64,000 nt of DNA from Ewingella sp963519305 (GCA_963519305.1 CAUQMS010000009.1:62001-126000); one strand, 5' to 3'; numbered from the stretch's first letter, positions 26,636 to 35,347 are shown. The notes: generated by a model from the sequence alone, not told the origin. Numbers and translations are program-made.

Positions 26636-27889
26636 ATGGAAAGCAAAGTAGTTGTTCCGGCGGAAGGTAAAAAGATTACAGTTGATGCCCAGGGTAAACT
26701 GATCATTCCTAATAATCCTATTATCCCGTTCATTGAAGGCGACGGTATTGGCGTTGACGTTACTCCTGCCATGATCAAAGTGGTGGATGCAGCGGTTAAA
26801 AAAGCCTACAACGGCGAACGTAAAATTTCCTGGATGGAAATCTATACCGGTGAGAAATCAGTCGAACTGTACGGTAAAGACGTATGGTTGCCTGAAGAGA
26901 CGCTGGACCTGATCCGCGATTACCGCGTTGCCATAAAAGGCCCGCTGACTACCCCGGTCGGTGGCGGTATCCGCTCCCTGAACGTTGCCCTGCGCCAACA
27001 GCTGGATCTTTATATCTGCCTGCGCCCGGTACGTTATTACACCGGTACACCTAGCCCGGTAAAACGCCCGGAAGATACCAATATGGTGATTTTCCGTGAG
27101 AACTCCGAAGATATCTATGCAGGTATCGAATGGAAAGCCGGCTCAGCTGAAGCCGATAAAGTGATCAAATTCCTGCAAGACGAAATGGGCGTGAAGAAAA
27201 TCCGTTTCCCACAGGATTGCGGTATCGGTATCAAGCCTTGCTCGGAAGAAGGCACCAAACGTCTGGTTCGTGCAGCGATTGAATACACGATCACCAACGA
27301 TCGTGATTCCCTGACTTTGGTTCACAAAGGCAACATCATGAAGTTCACCGAAGGTGCATTCAAAGATTGGGGTTACCAGCTGGCTCGTGAAGAGTTTGGC
27401 GGTGAACTGATCGATGGCGGCCCGTGGGTGAAAATCAAGAACCCAAACAATGGCAAAGACATCATCATTAAAGATGTGATTGCTGATGCCTTCCTGCAGC
27501 AGATCCTGTTGCGTCCGGCTGAGTATGACGTTATCGCCTGTATGAACCTGAACGGTGACTACATTTCCGACGCCCTGGCGGCGCAGGTTGGCGGTATCGG
27601 TATCGCACCGGGTGCTAACATCGGTACGGATTGCGCACTGTTCGAAGCCACCCACGGCACGGCACCTAAGTATGCCGGTCAGGATAAAGTGAACCCAGGT
27701 TCTATTATTCTTTCCGCAGAAATGATGTTACGTCATATGGAATGGTTCGAAGCGGCAGATCTCATCGTTAAAGGCATGGAAGGCGCAATCGCGGCTAAAA
27801 CTGTCACTTACGATTTCGAACGTCTGATGGACGGCGCTAAGCTGCTGAAATGTTCAGAGTTTGGCGATGCAATGATCGCAAATATGTAA
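26636..27889 (+). CDS. icd: Isocitrate dehydrogenase (NADP+)
   Basis: 417 residues, one more than E. coli Icd. Decarboxylates isocitrate to 2-oxoglutarate in the TCA cycle. The regulatory/substrate serine in GGIRSLNVALRQ (Ser114 here) is the site phosphorylated by AceK in E. coli. The NADP-site and metal-site motifs ENSEDIYAGIEWK, NLNGDYISDALAAQVGGIG and EATHGTAPKYAGQDK are intact. RBS AGGAGAGG precedes the ATG at 26636; a longer reading from 26615 is not supported. The 3' end of icd is a lambdoid attachment site in E. coli, but no prophage follows here. Confidence 0.98.
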   Translation: MESKVVVPAEGKKITVDAQGKLIIPNNPIIPFIEGDGIGVDVTPAMIKVVDAAVKKAYNGERKISWMEIYTGEKSVELYGKDVWLPEETLDLIRDYRVAIKGPLTTPVGGGIRSLNVALRQQLDLYICLRPVRYYTGTPSPVKRPEDTNMVIFRENSEDIYAGIEWKAGSAEADKVIKFLQDEMGVKKIRFPQDCGIGIKPCSEEGTKRLVRAAIEYTITNDRDSLTLVHKGNIMKFTEGAFKDWGYQLAREEFGGELIDGGPWVKIKNPNNGKDIIIKDVIADAFLQQILLRPAEYDVIACMNLNGDYISDALAAQVGGIGIAPGANIGTDCALFEATHGTAPKYAGQDKVNPGSIILSAEMMLRHMEWFEAADLIVKGMEGAIAAKTVTYDFERLMDGAKLLKCSEFGDAMIANM

Positions 27890-27911
27890 TTCATACCTGC
27901 CGATTTGCCCA

Positions 27912-27939
27912 AACGGGAGCTAAGACGCTCCCGTTTTTT
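27912..27939 (+). terminator. Terminator of icd
   Basis: Arms ACGGGAGC and GCTCCCGT around a 6-base loop, followed by six T. Confidence 0.88.
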
Positions 27940-27974
27940 ATTGCCTAAAATCGTCCGGTTATCTCGCTCATCGG

Positions 27975-27980
27975 TATAAT
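27975..27980 (+). promoter_or_regulatory. Possible -10 element for the diguanylate cyclase gene
   Basis: A perfect TATAAT lies 84 bases upstream of the TTG start. No good -35 hexamer is seen at 16-18 bases, so the call is weak. Confidence 0.35.
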
Positions 27981-28063
27981 AGTAGACGTTTTTTGTCCGT
28001 CTTCTTGTACACAAGAGCCGACGGTGGTAAACATTACCCACTTTTTGTTCCGGGGTTATTTAC

Positions 28064-29641
28064 TTGTCACGTTCATCTTTTTTCAGCGTCTTTTTTCGAC
28101 TCGATTTACGCCGTCTGATCCTAATTCTGGCCGTGACCAGTGCCTTCGTGACACTGGCCAACAGCTTCTATGCCAGCTACAGCGTGCAGCGGCAGTTGCT
28201 TATCGACAATACGCTGGAGGCGAACCGGGTTTATGCCACCAAACTGGCATCCAGTACTGAACTTGTGATTCACAGCATGCAAAAGCAGCTGTTATATAGC
28301 AGCCGTATTGCTGCCGCCAATTTTGATGATAACGCCATATTGCAGGCGGAAACGGCGCGGCTGAAATATCAGAGCGACAGTTTCAATTCAGTAGCGATCA
28401 CCGACGCGCAGGGTATTGTCCGCGCAACTTCACCGGACAGCTTGCAATTGATGGGCCGTAAACTGACCACGCCGGGAGCTGTAGAAGCCCTGGCGCTGCG
28501 CCGTCCGGTGATCAGTAAACCTTATATTTCTGCTGCTAACAATCTGGTGATTAATATTTCCGCGCCGATTGTCGCTGCCGACGGCCGCTACCTTGGTTAT
28601 ATCGGTGGCACTATTTATCTGCGCCAGAAAAGTATCCTTAACGAACTATTAGGCGAGCACTATTACCGCGATGGTTCTTACATTGTGGTGCTCGATCACG
28701 ACCGGCGAATTCTCTATCACCAGGATCCGGCCCGTATCGGTGAGTTGCTGGCACCGAAACCTCTCACTTTCGCAGTCAGAAGCGTCACTAATGGCAGCCT
28801 GATGATGGTCAATAACGTCGGCGAACCTGTGTTGGCTGGCTACGCAGTGGTGCCTTCTACCGGGTGGGCTATTATTACGCTCAGGCCGACGGACTCGACT
28901 CTTAAGCCGTTACAGGGGCTGATGTTTAAAGTGTTGCGTCATCTGACCCCGCTGGCGTTGCTGACTTTGCTGTGTGTCTGGATATTGTCGCGCCTGATTG
29001 CGCGGCCACTGCGCCAGCTGGCCCGCAGCGCCAACGATATGGATAAACCGGATATCTCCAACAGTATCCGGCTGATACCAGACTGGTACTTTGAAGCGAC
29101 GCAGCTTAAGCGTGCCCTGCTGATTGGTATCAGTTTGCTGCAAAAGAAAATCGGCAAACTGAAGTTCGAAGTACAGACCGACCCGATGACCGGGCTGTTC
29201 AACCGGCGAGGGCTGGCGACGGCGCTGGAGTACATTCAGCAAATGAAGCTGAGCTTCTCTGTGATTGCGCTGGATATCGATCACTTTAAAAAAATCAATG
29301 ATACCCACGGGCACGATGTGGGGGATGAAGTGATAAAACTGCTGGCCCAGCAGATTCGTGCGGGTTCGCGTGAAAGCGATATACTTTGCCGCAACGGTGG
29401 GGAGGAGTTCCTGATGGTATTGCCGGGAACTTCACTGGACGTCGCGACGCAAATTGCCGAGCGTTTGCGTCAGAGCGTGGAGGATATGAATATACCTCAG
29501 GCCGGTAAAATCACTATCTCTCTGGGGGTCGCTGCTGGTAGCTCCGGTAAGAGCCAGGCTGAACGGGTATTGAAAAAGGCCGATGAGGCGCTGTATCGGG
29601 CCAAGCAGGAAGGGCGTAACCGGGTGGTGGCGCCATCTTAA
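28064..29641 (+). CDS. Membrane diguanylate cyclase with periplasmic Cache-type sensor
   Basis: 525 residues. Two transmembrane helices (about 15-35 and 295-312) enclose a periplasmic sensor of the Cache type (SDSFNSVAITDAQGIVRAT, YIGGTIYL, DGSYIVVLDHDRRILYH). The cytoplasmic C-terminus is a GGDEF domain: TDPMTGLFNRRGL, ALDIDHFKKINDTHGHDVGD and the active-site NGGEEF. An RESD motif five residues before GGEEF is an intact inhibitory I-site, so product inhibition by c-di-GMP is expected. The start is TTG with GGGG 8 bases upstream; no better codon exists before the first helix. It resembles E. coli DgcJ-type cyclases, but orthology is not claimed. It is 11 bases upstream of cho. Confidence 0.9.
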   Translation: MSRSSFFSVFFRLDLRRLILILAVTSAFVTLANSFYASYSVQRQLLIDNTLEANRVYATKLASSTELVIHSMQKQLLYSSRIAAANFDDNAILQAETARLKYQSDSFNSVAITDAQGIVRATSPDSLQLMGRKLTTPGAVEALALRRPVISKPYISAANNLVINISAPIVAADGRYLGYIGGTIYLRQKSILNELLGEHYYRDGSYIVVLDHDRRILYHQDPARIGELLAPKPLTFAVRSVTNGSLMMVNNVGEPVLAGYAVVPSTGWAIITLRPTDSTLKPLQGLMFKVLRHLTPLALLTLLCVWILSRLIARPLRQLARSANDMDKPDISNSIRLIPDWYFEATQLKRALLIGISLLQKKIGKLKFEVQTDPMTGLFNRRGLATALEYIQQMKLSFSVIALDIDHFKKINDTHGHDVGDEVIKLLAQQIRAGSRESDILCRNGGEEFLMVLPGTSLDVATQIAERLRQSVEDMNIPQAGKITISLGVAAGSSGKSQAERVLKKADEALYRAKQEGRNRVVAPS

Positions 29642-29652
29642 ATGTTTTCGAC

Positions 29653-30519
29653 ATGAGTGAGCAGAAGAGTTTGAGGAATTTGTCCCGCAGCGAGTTTGAC
29701 GCTGAAATTTACCAGTACCCGGAGCATCTTCGTGCCAGTCTCGCTGAGTTGCCGTCAGTGCCGGGTGTGTATATCTTTCATGGGTTAAGCGATCAGTTGC
29801 CGCTCTACATTGGCAAAAGCGTCAATATCCGCAGCCGGGTGATGTCACATTTTCGTGCCAAAGATGAAGCTAAACTGTTGCGCCAAACCACCCGTATTTC
29901 CTATCTGGAAACTGCGGGTGAGCTCGGTGCGTTACTTACCGAAGCCCGCATGATTAAAGAGCAGCAACCGCTGTTTAATAAACGACTGCGCCGCTCTAAA
30001 CAACTCTGTTCGTTGCATATTCACGACGGCAATGTTGAAGTGGTTTACGCCAAAGATATCGATTTCGCCAACACGCCGGGGTTGTTTGGCCTGTTTGCTA
30101 ACCGTACCGTGGCGCTGGAGAAATTGCGTACCTTAGCCGATGAACAGAAACTCTGTTATGGCTTGTTGGGGATTGAGAAAGTCAGCCGAAACCGCGCTTG
30201 TTTCCGCTTCAGCCTGAGACGCTGTGCCGGAGCCTGCTGCGGTGCTGAAACCTGCGAAGCGCATCACGAAAGGCTGCTGCTGGCGCTGGAATCATTGCGG
30301 GTTAATTGCTGGAACTGGCCGGGCAGAATTGCCATCGTTGAAGAAGGGGCATCCTTTACCCAGTATCACATCGTGCAGGACTGGTTCTATCTCGGGACCG
30401 TCAATTCATTGGGCGAAGAGAATGCTTTGCAGAAAGTCTCCACCCATTTTGACAGCGACGGGTACAAGATCCTCTGCAAGCCGTTATTCAACGGTCGGTT
30501 TAAGACCATCGAGTTATAA
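29653..30519 (+). CDS. cho: Cho, UvrC-homologous excision nuclease
   Basis: 288 residues. The N-terminal GIY-YIG nuclease domain shows PGVYIFHG and LYIGKSVNIRSRVMSHF, followed by ALLTEARMIKEQQPLFNKRLR, all matching E. coli Cho/YdjQ. Cysteines CAGACCG around residue 195 match the family. Cho makes the 3' incision during UvrAB-dependent nucleotide excision repair on bulky lesions. E. coli cho is SOS-regulated; no LexA box (CTG-N10-CAG) was seen upstream, and it instead follows the diguanylate cyclase by 11 bases with no Shine-Dalgarno of its own. Confidence 0.93.
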   Translation: MSEQKSLRNLSRSEFDAEIYQYPEHLRASLAELPSVPGVYIFHGLSDQLPLYIGKSVNIRSRVMSHFRAKDEAKLLRQTTRISYLETAGELGALLTEARMIKEQQPLFNKRLRRSKQLCSLHIHDGNVEVVYAKDIDFANTPGLFGLFANRTVALEKLRTLADEQKLCYGLLGIEKVSRNRACFRFSLRRCAGACCGAETCEAHHERLLLALESLRVNCWNWPGRIAIVEEGASFTQYHIVQDWFYLGTVNSLGEENALQKVSTHFDSDGYKILCKPLFNGRFKTIEL

Positions 30520-30538
30520 TTTTTACGTCGGCAGGCGA

Positions 30539-30754
30539 TTACTTCGCCGCTGTTTGCGCCTGTTCTGCCTTAGCTTTTGCCGCCAGATGATGACCAACCG
30601 CGCAGCCCGCCACTGCGCCTAAAACCGCATGGTGCTCAAGATGTCCTGCCACGCCACCGACGACTGCACCTTTCAGGCAACCTGCTGCGTGAGCCAGTGA
30701 ACTTACCGACAACATCAGCGCCAAAGCCACTGTATACACCGTATTTCTTGCCAT
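30539..30754 (-). CDS. Small secreted glycine-zipper protein
   Basis: 71 residues with a clear signal peptide (TVYTVALALMLSVSSLAHA, cleavage after AHA). The mature part is glycine- and alanine-rich (GAVVGGVAGHLEHHAVLG then AVAGCAVGHHLAAK), the pattern of glycine-zipper proteins such as YcfJ in miniature. The ATG at 30754 has GAGGTGAG upstream and is preferred to a GTG nine bases earlier. It is convergent with cho. Localisation to the periplasm or outer membrane is inferred; no function can be assigned. Confidence 0.72.
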   Translation of the reverse strand: MARNTVYTVALALMLSVSSLAHAAGCLKGAVVGGVAGHLEHHAVLGAVAGCAVGHHLAAKAKAEQAQTAAK

Positions 30755-31060
30755 AAATCTCACCTCAAAATGCAGGACATCTACCCATAAGTTGATGGCG
30801 AAAATGTCACAACCCGCTCAGGTATACCACCGGCCCAACTGTAACCAGATGATGCGATTATTACGTCAGTTTTTGGCTATGGGGTGGTAAGCCAGCAAGC
30901 GCGGGCGTTCATTTGTGCTGAAATCACCGCTACGCAGTTACAACTCAATATATCAACCTAATGACTTGTTAATTGGTTGAATATTTGTTTAATGAATAAT
31001 TCGAGTTCGGATGATTTATCCGACTATGCGGGTGTGTATTTTCCATGTGGGGAGGTAGTG
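30755..31060. other. Intergenic region before the GNAT gene
   Basis: 306 bases between two divergent genes. It holds a PhoP-box-like pair (GGTTGA at 30975, TGTTTA at 30986, 11-base spacing), but no -10 hexamer sits at the expected 12-base distance. No gene seen; an upstream in-frame extension of the GNAT ORF from 30977 has no ribosome binding site. Confidence 0.45.
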
Positions 31061-31486
31061 ATGCAGGAATTTGTCATTTCGACGGATAAGGCGCGTCTGG
31101 ACCTGACGGCTATCCACCGCTTTTTAAGTGAAGAGTCTACGTGGGGGAAAGGTATTCCCATGGCTGTAGTGGAGAAGTCTATTGCGGGATCGCTCTGCTT
31201 TGGTGGATATCTGGCTGGCCAGCAAATTGCTTTTGCCCGCGTTATTACCGATTTTGCCACCTTTGGCAATCTGGTCGATGTATTTGTATTGCCACAATAT
31301 CGCGGTAAGGGGTATAGCAAAGCATTAATGGCGGCGATTATGGCAGCATCTGAGTTACAGGGTTTACGCCGGATCACATTGGCCACCAGTGATGCGCACG
31401 GTTTATATGCGCAGTTTGGTTTTTCGCCGCTGACGAAACCCGAGACTTTCATGGAGCGCTATCAGCCAGATGTTTACAGCCGGTAA
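31061..31486 (+). CDS. GNAT family N-acetyltransferase
   Basis: 141 residues. The acetyl-CoA binding motif A is VFVLPQYRGKGYSKALM (Q/RxxGxG/A form), and motif B is LYAQFGFSPL near the C-terminus. The fold is that of single-domain GNAT enzymes, but the acceptor substrate cannot be inferred. The ATG at 31061 is chosen for its strong GGGGAGGT site; a longer reading from 30977 adds 28 residues without family similarity. It stands alone between other small genes. Confidence 0.85.
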   Translation: MQEFVISTDKARLDLTAIHRFLSEESTWGKGIPMAVVEKSIAGSLCFGGYLAGQQIAFARVITDFATFGNLVDVFVLPQYRGKGYSKALMAAIMAASELQGLRRITLATSDAHGLYAQFGFSPLTKPETFMERYQPDVYSR

Positions 31487-31599
31487 GTATTCAGCGTCGT
31501 CGCCGAAGGCCTTTTTGTGTTTCTGCTAAACTTATTATCAAACCCTATGTTAGCCCCGTGACGTCAGGGTTATTTCTACCAGAACAGAAGGATGCCGCT

Positions 31600-31887
31600 A
31601 TGTCTGATCATGACCTTTTGCAGTCTCTGGTTGCGCGCGTTGATGCCCTTGAACAGCGTGAGAAACAGCTTCTTTATGCGTCCAATGCCTATCAGGCCAT
31701 TCTGACTACGTTGTTGGGGAATCTTGATAAAAATACCCGTGACAGGGTGATCAGCATGGTTGATCAGGCCCATGATATTGCCTATGCCCGTGCCAATCTG
31801 GAACAAAAAGGCAATATTCTCGGCGCCGATGATATTACCCAGCGGATATTTCTGTTTGCTCAGGGAAGGGCCGCGCAGTCTAAATAG
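31600..31887 (+). CDS. Hypothetical protein, 95 aa, possible coiled coil
   Basis: Not recognised. 95 residues, hydrophilic, starting MSDHDLLQSLVARVDALEQR; residues about 5-30 have heptad-like leucine spacing compatible with a short coiled coil. The middle part (TTLLGNLDKNTRDRVISMV) is also helical-looking. There is no signal peptide or membrane segment. AAGGA precedes the ATG at 31600 by 7 bases. It is flanked by the GNAT gene and another unassigned small gene on the same strand, more than 100 bases from each, so operon membership is uncertain. Confidence 0.7.
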   Translation: MSDHDLLQSLVARVDALEQREKQLLYASNAYQAILTTLLGNLDKNTRDRVISMVDQAHDIAYARANLEQKGNILGADDITQRIFLFAQGRAAQSK

Positions 31888-32037
31888 CCGGCAATCTGTC
31901 GGTGGAAATATTCTTTCCAAGGGTATGAAGCGTTGCTGTAGTTTACAGACCATATTTGACGGACAATAGTTTACAGACAATCAGCGTCTGGCTACGCGTG
32001 TGGCCGGAAGTTAAGTGCGTGCATATTTGAGGTGGCC

Positions 32038-32436
32038 ATGCAAAATTTCATTCTGTTTTATAAATCCATCCGGTCCACAATGATTGCGTCATTACCCCGA
32101 CCGGTAGAATTCGACACGCTGGCCATCATTAACGCGTCTCTGGCACAGGGTGAGCTTGGGGAGGAGTTTGCGGGATGGAGTATCAGCAAAGAAGCCAATG
32201 CCGATGCTCCAAGCAGTATTTTTGTCACCGTGGCGAATTATGATTATTTCTTTATTGATACTGCGGGCGAAAAGGTCGGAGAGGCGGGGCTGGATGCGCG
32301 TGAATTGATCGCGGATTTTGAAGCTACACTGCACTGGATGGTGATCAACAGCCATATCTATGGGGATAAAGGCACTTATGTCGTTCTCGAAAAGTGTCTG
32401 CGTACCCTGTTACCTGAAATTACCCTTCCAGCCTAG
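32038..32436 (+). CDS. Hypothetical protein, 132 aa
   Basis: Not recognised. 132-residue soluble protein without signal peptide. Visible features are an acidic central part (AQGELGEEFAGWS), a repeated aromatic stretch (VANYDYFFIDTAGEKVG) suggestive of beta strands, and a helical C-terminus. The ATG at 32038 follows GAGGTGGCC; a GTG six bases upstream is an alternative. It is convergent with the 72-residue gene at 32450 with 13 bases between, and no terminator hairpin is visible between them. Confidence 0.68.
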   Translation: MQNFILFYKSIRSTMIASLPRPVEFDTLAIINASLAQGELGEEFAGWSISKEANADAPSSIFVTVANYDYFFIDTAGEKVGEAGLDARELIADFEATLHWMVINSHIYGDKGTYVVLEKCLRTLLPEITLPA

Positions 32437-32449
32437 CTCCGGACGGCCT

Positions 32450-32668
32450 TCAGTTACGAATGCGGTTAGTTTTCAGCATATTGATTGCGGCACCTAACAG
32501 CACACGGCGTTTGACCTCTTTTGTTTCGCCAAGCTGGTGGTTGAGATACCCCACCAGTGCTTCCGCAGTGAAAGGTTTGCCGTGGTGATGCAGCTGAATG
32601 ACGGCGTCGCCGATGATGCGCGAGACTTCATCCCATAATGGTTGAATCTCACTTTCCGAGAATTTCAT
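32450..32668 (-). CDS. Hypothetical protein, 72 aa
   Basis: Not recognised. 72 residues starting MKFSESEIQPLWDEVSRIIG, predominantly helical, with a basic C-terminus (KEVKRRVLLGAAINMLKTNR) and histidine triplet HHH near the middle. The start at 32668 has GGGAGAAAAG upstream; the longer ORF to 32830 has a low-complexity, non-protein-like extension. Size and charge are those of small regulatory connector proteins, but that is only a resemblance in kind, not a family call. Confidence 0.65.
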   Translation of the reverse strand: MKFSESEIQPLWDEVSRIIGDAVIQLHHHGKPFTAEALVGYLNHQLGETKEVKRRVLLGAAINMLKTNRIRN

Positions 32669-32786
32669 CTTTTCTCCCGTTCGTGTGATTTTCAACCAAT
32701 CTAACATTTGAGCGCGTCGTGGCAAATCCCTTCCTGAAAACGAAAGGCTAACGGAAGTGAAGGGAGGGGAGTTTGGGGAGCTTAAT

Positions 32787-32824
32787 ACAGTATCCGGACG
32801 AAGGCTAAATTGTCCGAATACTGT
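32787..32824. repeat. Inverted repeat downstream of the peptide-binding protein gene
   Basis: Thirteen-base arms ACAGTATCCGGAC and GTCCGAATACTGT with one mismatch and a 12-base loop. It lies 17 bases after the stop of the minus-strand gene at 32841. There is no T-run on that side, so it is either a 3' stabilising hairpin or a repeat. Confidence 0.6.
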
Positions 32825-32840
32825 GGGCAATGCAAAGGAC

Positions 32841-34484
32841 TTAGTGTTTGATCACATAGAGATCTTTGGCATAAATGTAGCCCAGCGGGCTTTGGTTGTC
32901 ATAGCCGCCGATGTAAGGTTTCACCAGTTTGGCGCTGACATATTGATACAGCGGGATGACCGGAACCTGAGTGCTCAGAATGTCTTCAGCCTGTTGATAA
33001 TACTCTCCTACCTGCGCTTTATCGGTCGCATTTAAGGCGTTATCCAGAGCTTTGTCATAGGCTGCATCACTGAATTTCGATGAGTTCTCGCTGTCACCCG
33101 TACGCAGAGTGTTGAGGAAGGTGGACGGTTCGTTGTAATCAGCAATCCACGCATAACGGATGGCGTCATAATTTCCCTGACGCTTGGTATCTAGCATGGT
33201 TTTCCACTCCTGATTCTGCAGTGTGGCGTCAACGCCCAGATTTTTCTTCCACATGGATGTCGCTGCGATAGCGATGCGCTGATGTGATTCTGAGGTGTTA
33301 TAAAGCAGATTAAATTTCAGGGGTTTTTCCGGACCGTAACCGGCCTCGCTGAGCAGCTTTATCGCTTCGGCGACACGCTGTTCCTGAGTCATTTGCTGAT
33401 ATTTATTTTTCTTAAAATCAAAACCACCCGTATTATCCGGAACGATATTCCACGCCGGTTTTTGCCCCTGACCCAAGACTTTGCCAGCAATAATGTCTTT
33501 ATCTAAGGCGAGATTGAGGGCTAAACGCACCCGAGGATCGTTAAAAGGCGGTTTGGAGGTATTCAGGGAGTAGTAATAAACACCGAGTTTTGGGCCGACG
33601 TGAACCTGATCGCCAAGCTGTTTTTTCAGCGAAGCAAACTGTATTTCAGGAACCGTTGACGTGATATCAATTTCACCGGCTTTATAGCGGTTCACATCCG
33701 CAGTGCCGGAAACAATCGGCAGGTAGGTTATTTTGTTGATGACGGTATGTTCGTTGTCCCAGTAATTAGGGTTGCGCACGGCGGTGACGCGTTCGTTGAC
33801 CGTCCAGGTATCCAGTTTAAAAGGACCGCTGCTGACTAAATTGCCCGGCTGCGTCCACTTATCGCCGTATTTGGTAATGGCAGCTTCATTGAGCGGGAAG
33901 AGTGTCGGGTGAGCCAGCATACCGAGGAAGTAAGAAATAGGTTGATCGAGCGTGACTTCAACCGTGCGTTCATCCAGCGCTTTTACGCCCAACGAATCCG
34001 GTTTCTTCTTGCCGTTGACGATATCAACGGCATTAAGCATGTGCATACTGCCGGGGTAGGTCGCGTACGGTGAACCGATAGTAGGGTCGACTAAGCGACG
34101 CCAGCTGAAAACCACATCCTGAGCGGTAATAGGCGAACCGTCAGACCATTTAATATCCGGACGTAAATGGAAGGTCCATACCTTATTGTCTTTATTGTCC
34201 CAGCTGGCGGCCAGAGAAGGATGTGGATTACCTTTGTCATCAATACTGATAAGGCCGGTAAACAGATCGCCTATAATATTGAATTCGACATCGCTGGAGA
34301 CTTTGTGGGCATCGAGGGAAGCGGGTTCGCTGCCGTTGTTACGTACTATTTCCTGCTTAGCAGCCAGTTCAACACCCGCCGGTACCTGTGCGGCAAACGC
34401 GGGAAGAGAAGTAAGGAAAGTACCGGAAAGAAAGAGAGCCAGAGGAATTTTTTTGAAAACCGCTTTACGTCTTTGCATCGTCAT
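32841..34484 (-). CDS. Periplasmic oligopeptide-binding protein, OppA/MppA family
   Basis: 547-residue SBP family 5 protein. Signal peptide within residues 1-32 (KIPLALFLSGTFLTSLPAFA). The mature protein has the typical OppA layout with EPASLDAHKVSSDVEFNI near the N-terminus, IKWSDGSPITAQDVVFSW, and the C-terminal QVPVIPLYQYVSAKLVKPYIGG. It should bind peptides, or murein tripeptide if MppA-like; sequence alone does not decide. No permease or ATPase genes are adjacent, so it must serve a transporter encoded elsewhere, as MppA does with OppBCDF. The start at 34484 is picked for AGGAA six bases upstream; ATGs at 34490 and 34478 are alternatives. Confidence 0.9.
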   Translation of the reverse strand: MTMQRRKAVFKKIPLALFLSGTFLTSLPAFAAQVPAGVELAAKQEIVRNNGSEPASLDAHKVSSDVEFNIIGDLFTGLISIDDKGNPHPSLAASWDNKDNKVWTFHLRPDIKWSDGSPITAQDVVFSWRRLVDPTIGSPYATYPGSMHMLNAVDIVNGKKKPDSLGVKALDERTVEVTLDQPISYFLGMLAHPTLFPLNEAAITKYGDKWTQPGNLVSSGPFKLDTWTVNERVTAVRNPNYWDNEHTVINKITYLPIVSGTADVNRYKAGEIDITSTVPEIQFASLKKQLGDQVHVGPKLGVYYYSLNTSKPPFNDPRVRLALNLALDKDIIAGKVLGQGQKPAWNIVPDNTGGFDFKKNKYQQMTQEQRVAEAIKLLSEAGYGPEKPLKFNLLYNTSESHQRIAIAATSMWKKNLGVDATLQNQEWKTMLDTKRQGNYDAIRYAWIADYNEPSTFLNTLRTGDSENSSKFSDAAYDKALDNALNATDKAQVGEYYQQAEDILSTQVPVIPLYQYVSAKLVKPYIGGYDNQSPLGYIYAKDLYVIKH

Positions 34485-34626
34485 TGCCATTTCCTGCCCT
34501 GTCAATATAGTTAAATATCAATGAGTAACAGGGTAGTGATACCTTTGCTTGTCACCTTTGGCAATACTTTAGTTACATTTATGTTAAGCAAGAGCCAAGA
34601 ACAGAATAAAATAGGGGATTTGGGTC

Positions 34627-34818
34627 TCAGAAGTCGGCATTTTCCTGAGCCGGTGACCAGTAACCATCAATGAAATCTTCTATCGGGTAGCATTTCGCAT
34701 GCCGCAAACCTTCCTGGCGCATAGCCACCATACATTGCTGTTTGGTATCAAAAGCATCGATGGCTAAATCGTCACAACCACCACCGAGATAACAAATGGT
34801 TAATACAAGCGCGAACAT
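34627..34818 (-). CDS. yebW: YebW-like small protein (DUF1482)
   Basis: 63 residues, the same length as E. coli YebW, with the same pattern: MFALVLTICYLGGGCDDLAI, a central DTKQQC, and PIEDFIDGYWSPAQE near the C-terminus. Three or four cysteines are conserved in position. Function unknown. The N-terminal hydrophobic stretch is too short and cysteine-rich to be a clear signal. GGGGCC precedes the ATG. Confidence 0.88.
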   Translation of the reverse strand: MFALVLTICYLGGGCDDLAIDAFDTKQQCMVAMRQEGLRHAKCYPIEDFIDGYWSPAQENADF

Positions 34819-35019
34819 AGTGGCCCCTTATCGCTCCGCTCTGTTAAGCATAGAAGATTTGCGCTTATAACCACAGCCGGGCCGGTCTGTTTGACCGATC
34901 TTTGAGCATACTCACGTGGTGGGGTTGGAGATCACGAACGGGACGGGGTAAAAATAGCGAACGACATGTTATTCTGGCGGCCGTAATTTTATGACGAGTG
35001 GAATAGATAAGGAGCCCGC

Positions 35020-35265
35020 ATGTCTGAGCTGTTAACAAAAGAGCAGGAATTTGAATCCGATCTGGTGGCATGTCAGTTAGTGATTAAGCAAATTCTGGAT
35101 GTCATCGATGTGATTGCGCCGACGGAAGTGCGTGACAAAATGTCGCATCAGTTGAAGAGTATTGATTTTTCACGTCACCCGGCGGGTTCGGATCCGGTGA
35201 CCAAACGTGCGATTCAAAAAGCCATCTCTCTTATTGATCTCAAATTCACGAAGCACGATAGCTGA
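35020..35265 (+). CDS. Hypothetical protein, 81 aa
   Basis: Not firmly recognised. 81 residues, hydrophilic and largely helical (ACQLVIKQILDVIDVIAP, DPVTKRAIQKAISLIDLK). AAGGAG precedes the ATG, a strong signal that it is translated. It stands alone between yebW and yobH. Small conserved enterobacterial proteins of unknown function with this size and composition exist, but I could not match a DUF with confidence. Confidence 0.75.
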   Translation: MSELLTKEQEFESDLVACQLVIKQILDVIDVIAPTEVRDKMSHQLKSIDFSRHPAGSDPVTKRAIQKAISLIDLKFTKHDS

Positions 35266-35347
35266 TTGGTCAGTGTTGAATAGTGTTAAATACAGAAGAG
35301 GATGCCCGCACCTGCAGGCATCCTGAGTACTCATTTTTAGGAAATAA

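Noticed and set aside
27890..27960. Prophage attachment at the 3' end of icd
   Set aside because: No duplicated icd 3' end or integrase follows; the gene ends normally with its terminator.
34167..34524. Plus-strand frames opposite the start of the peptide-binding protein gene
   Set aside because: Shadows of a gene with clear signal peptide and family motifs.
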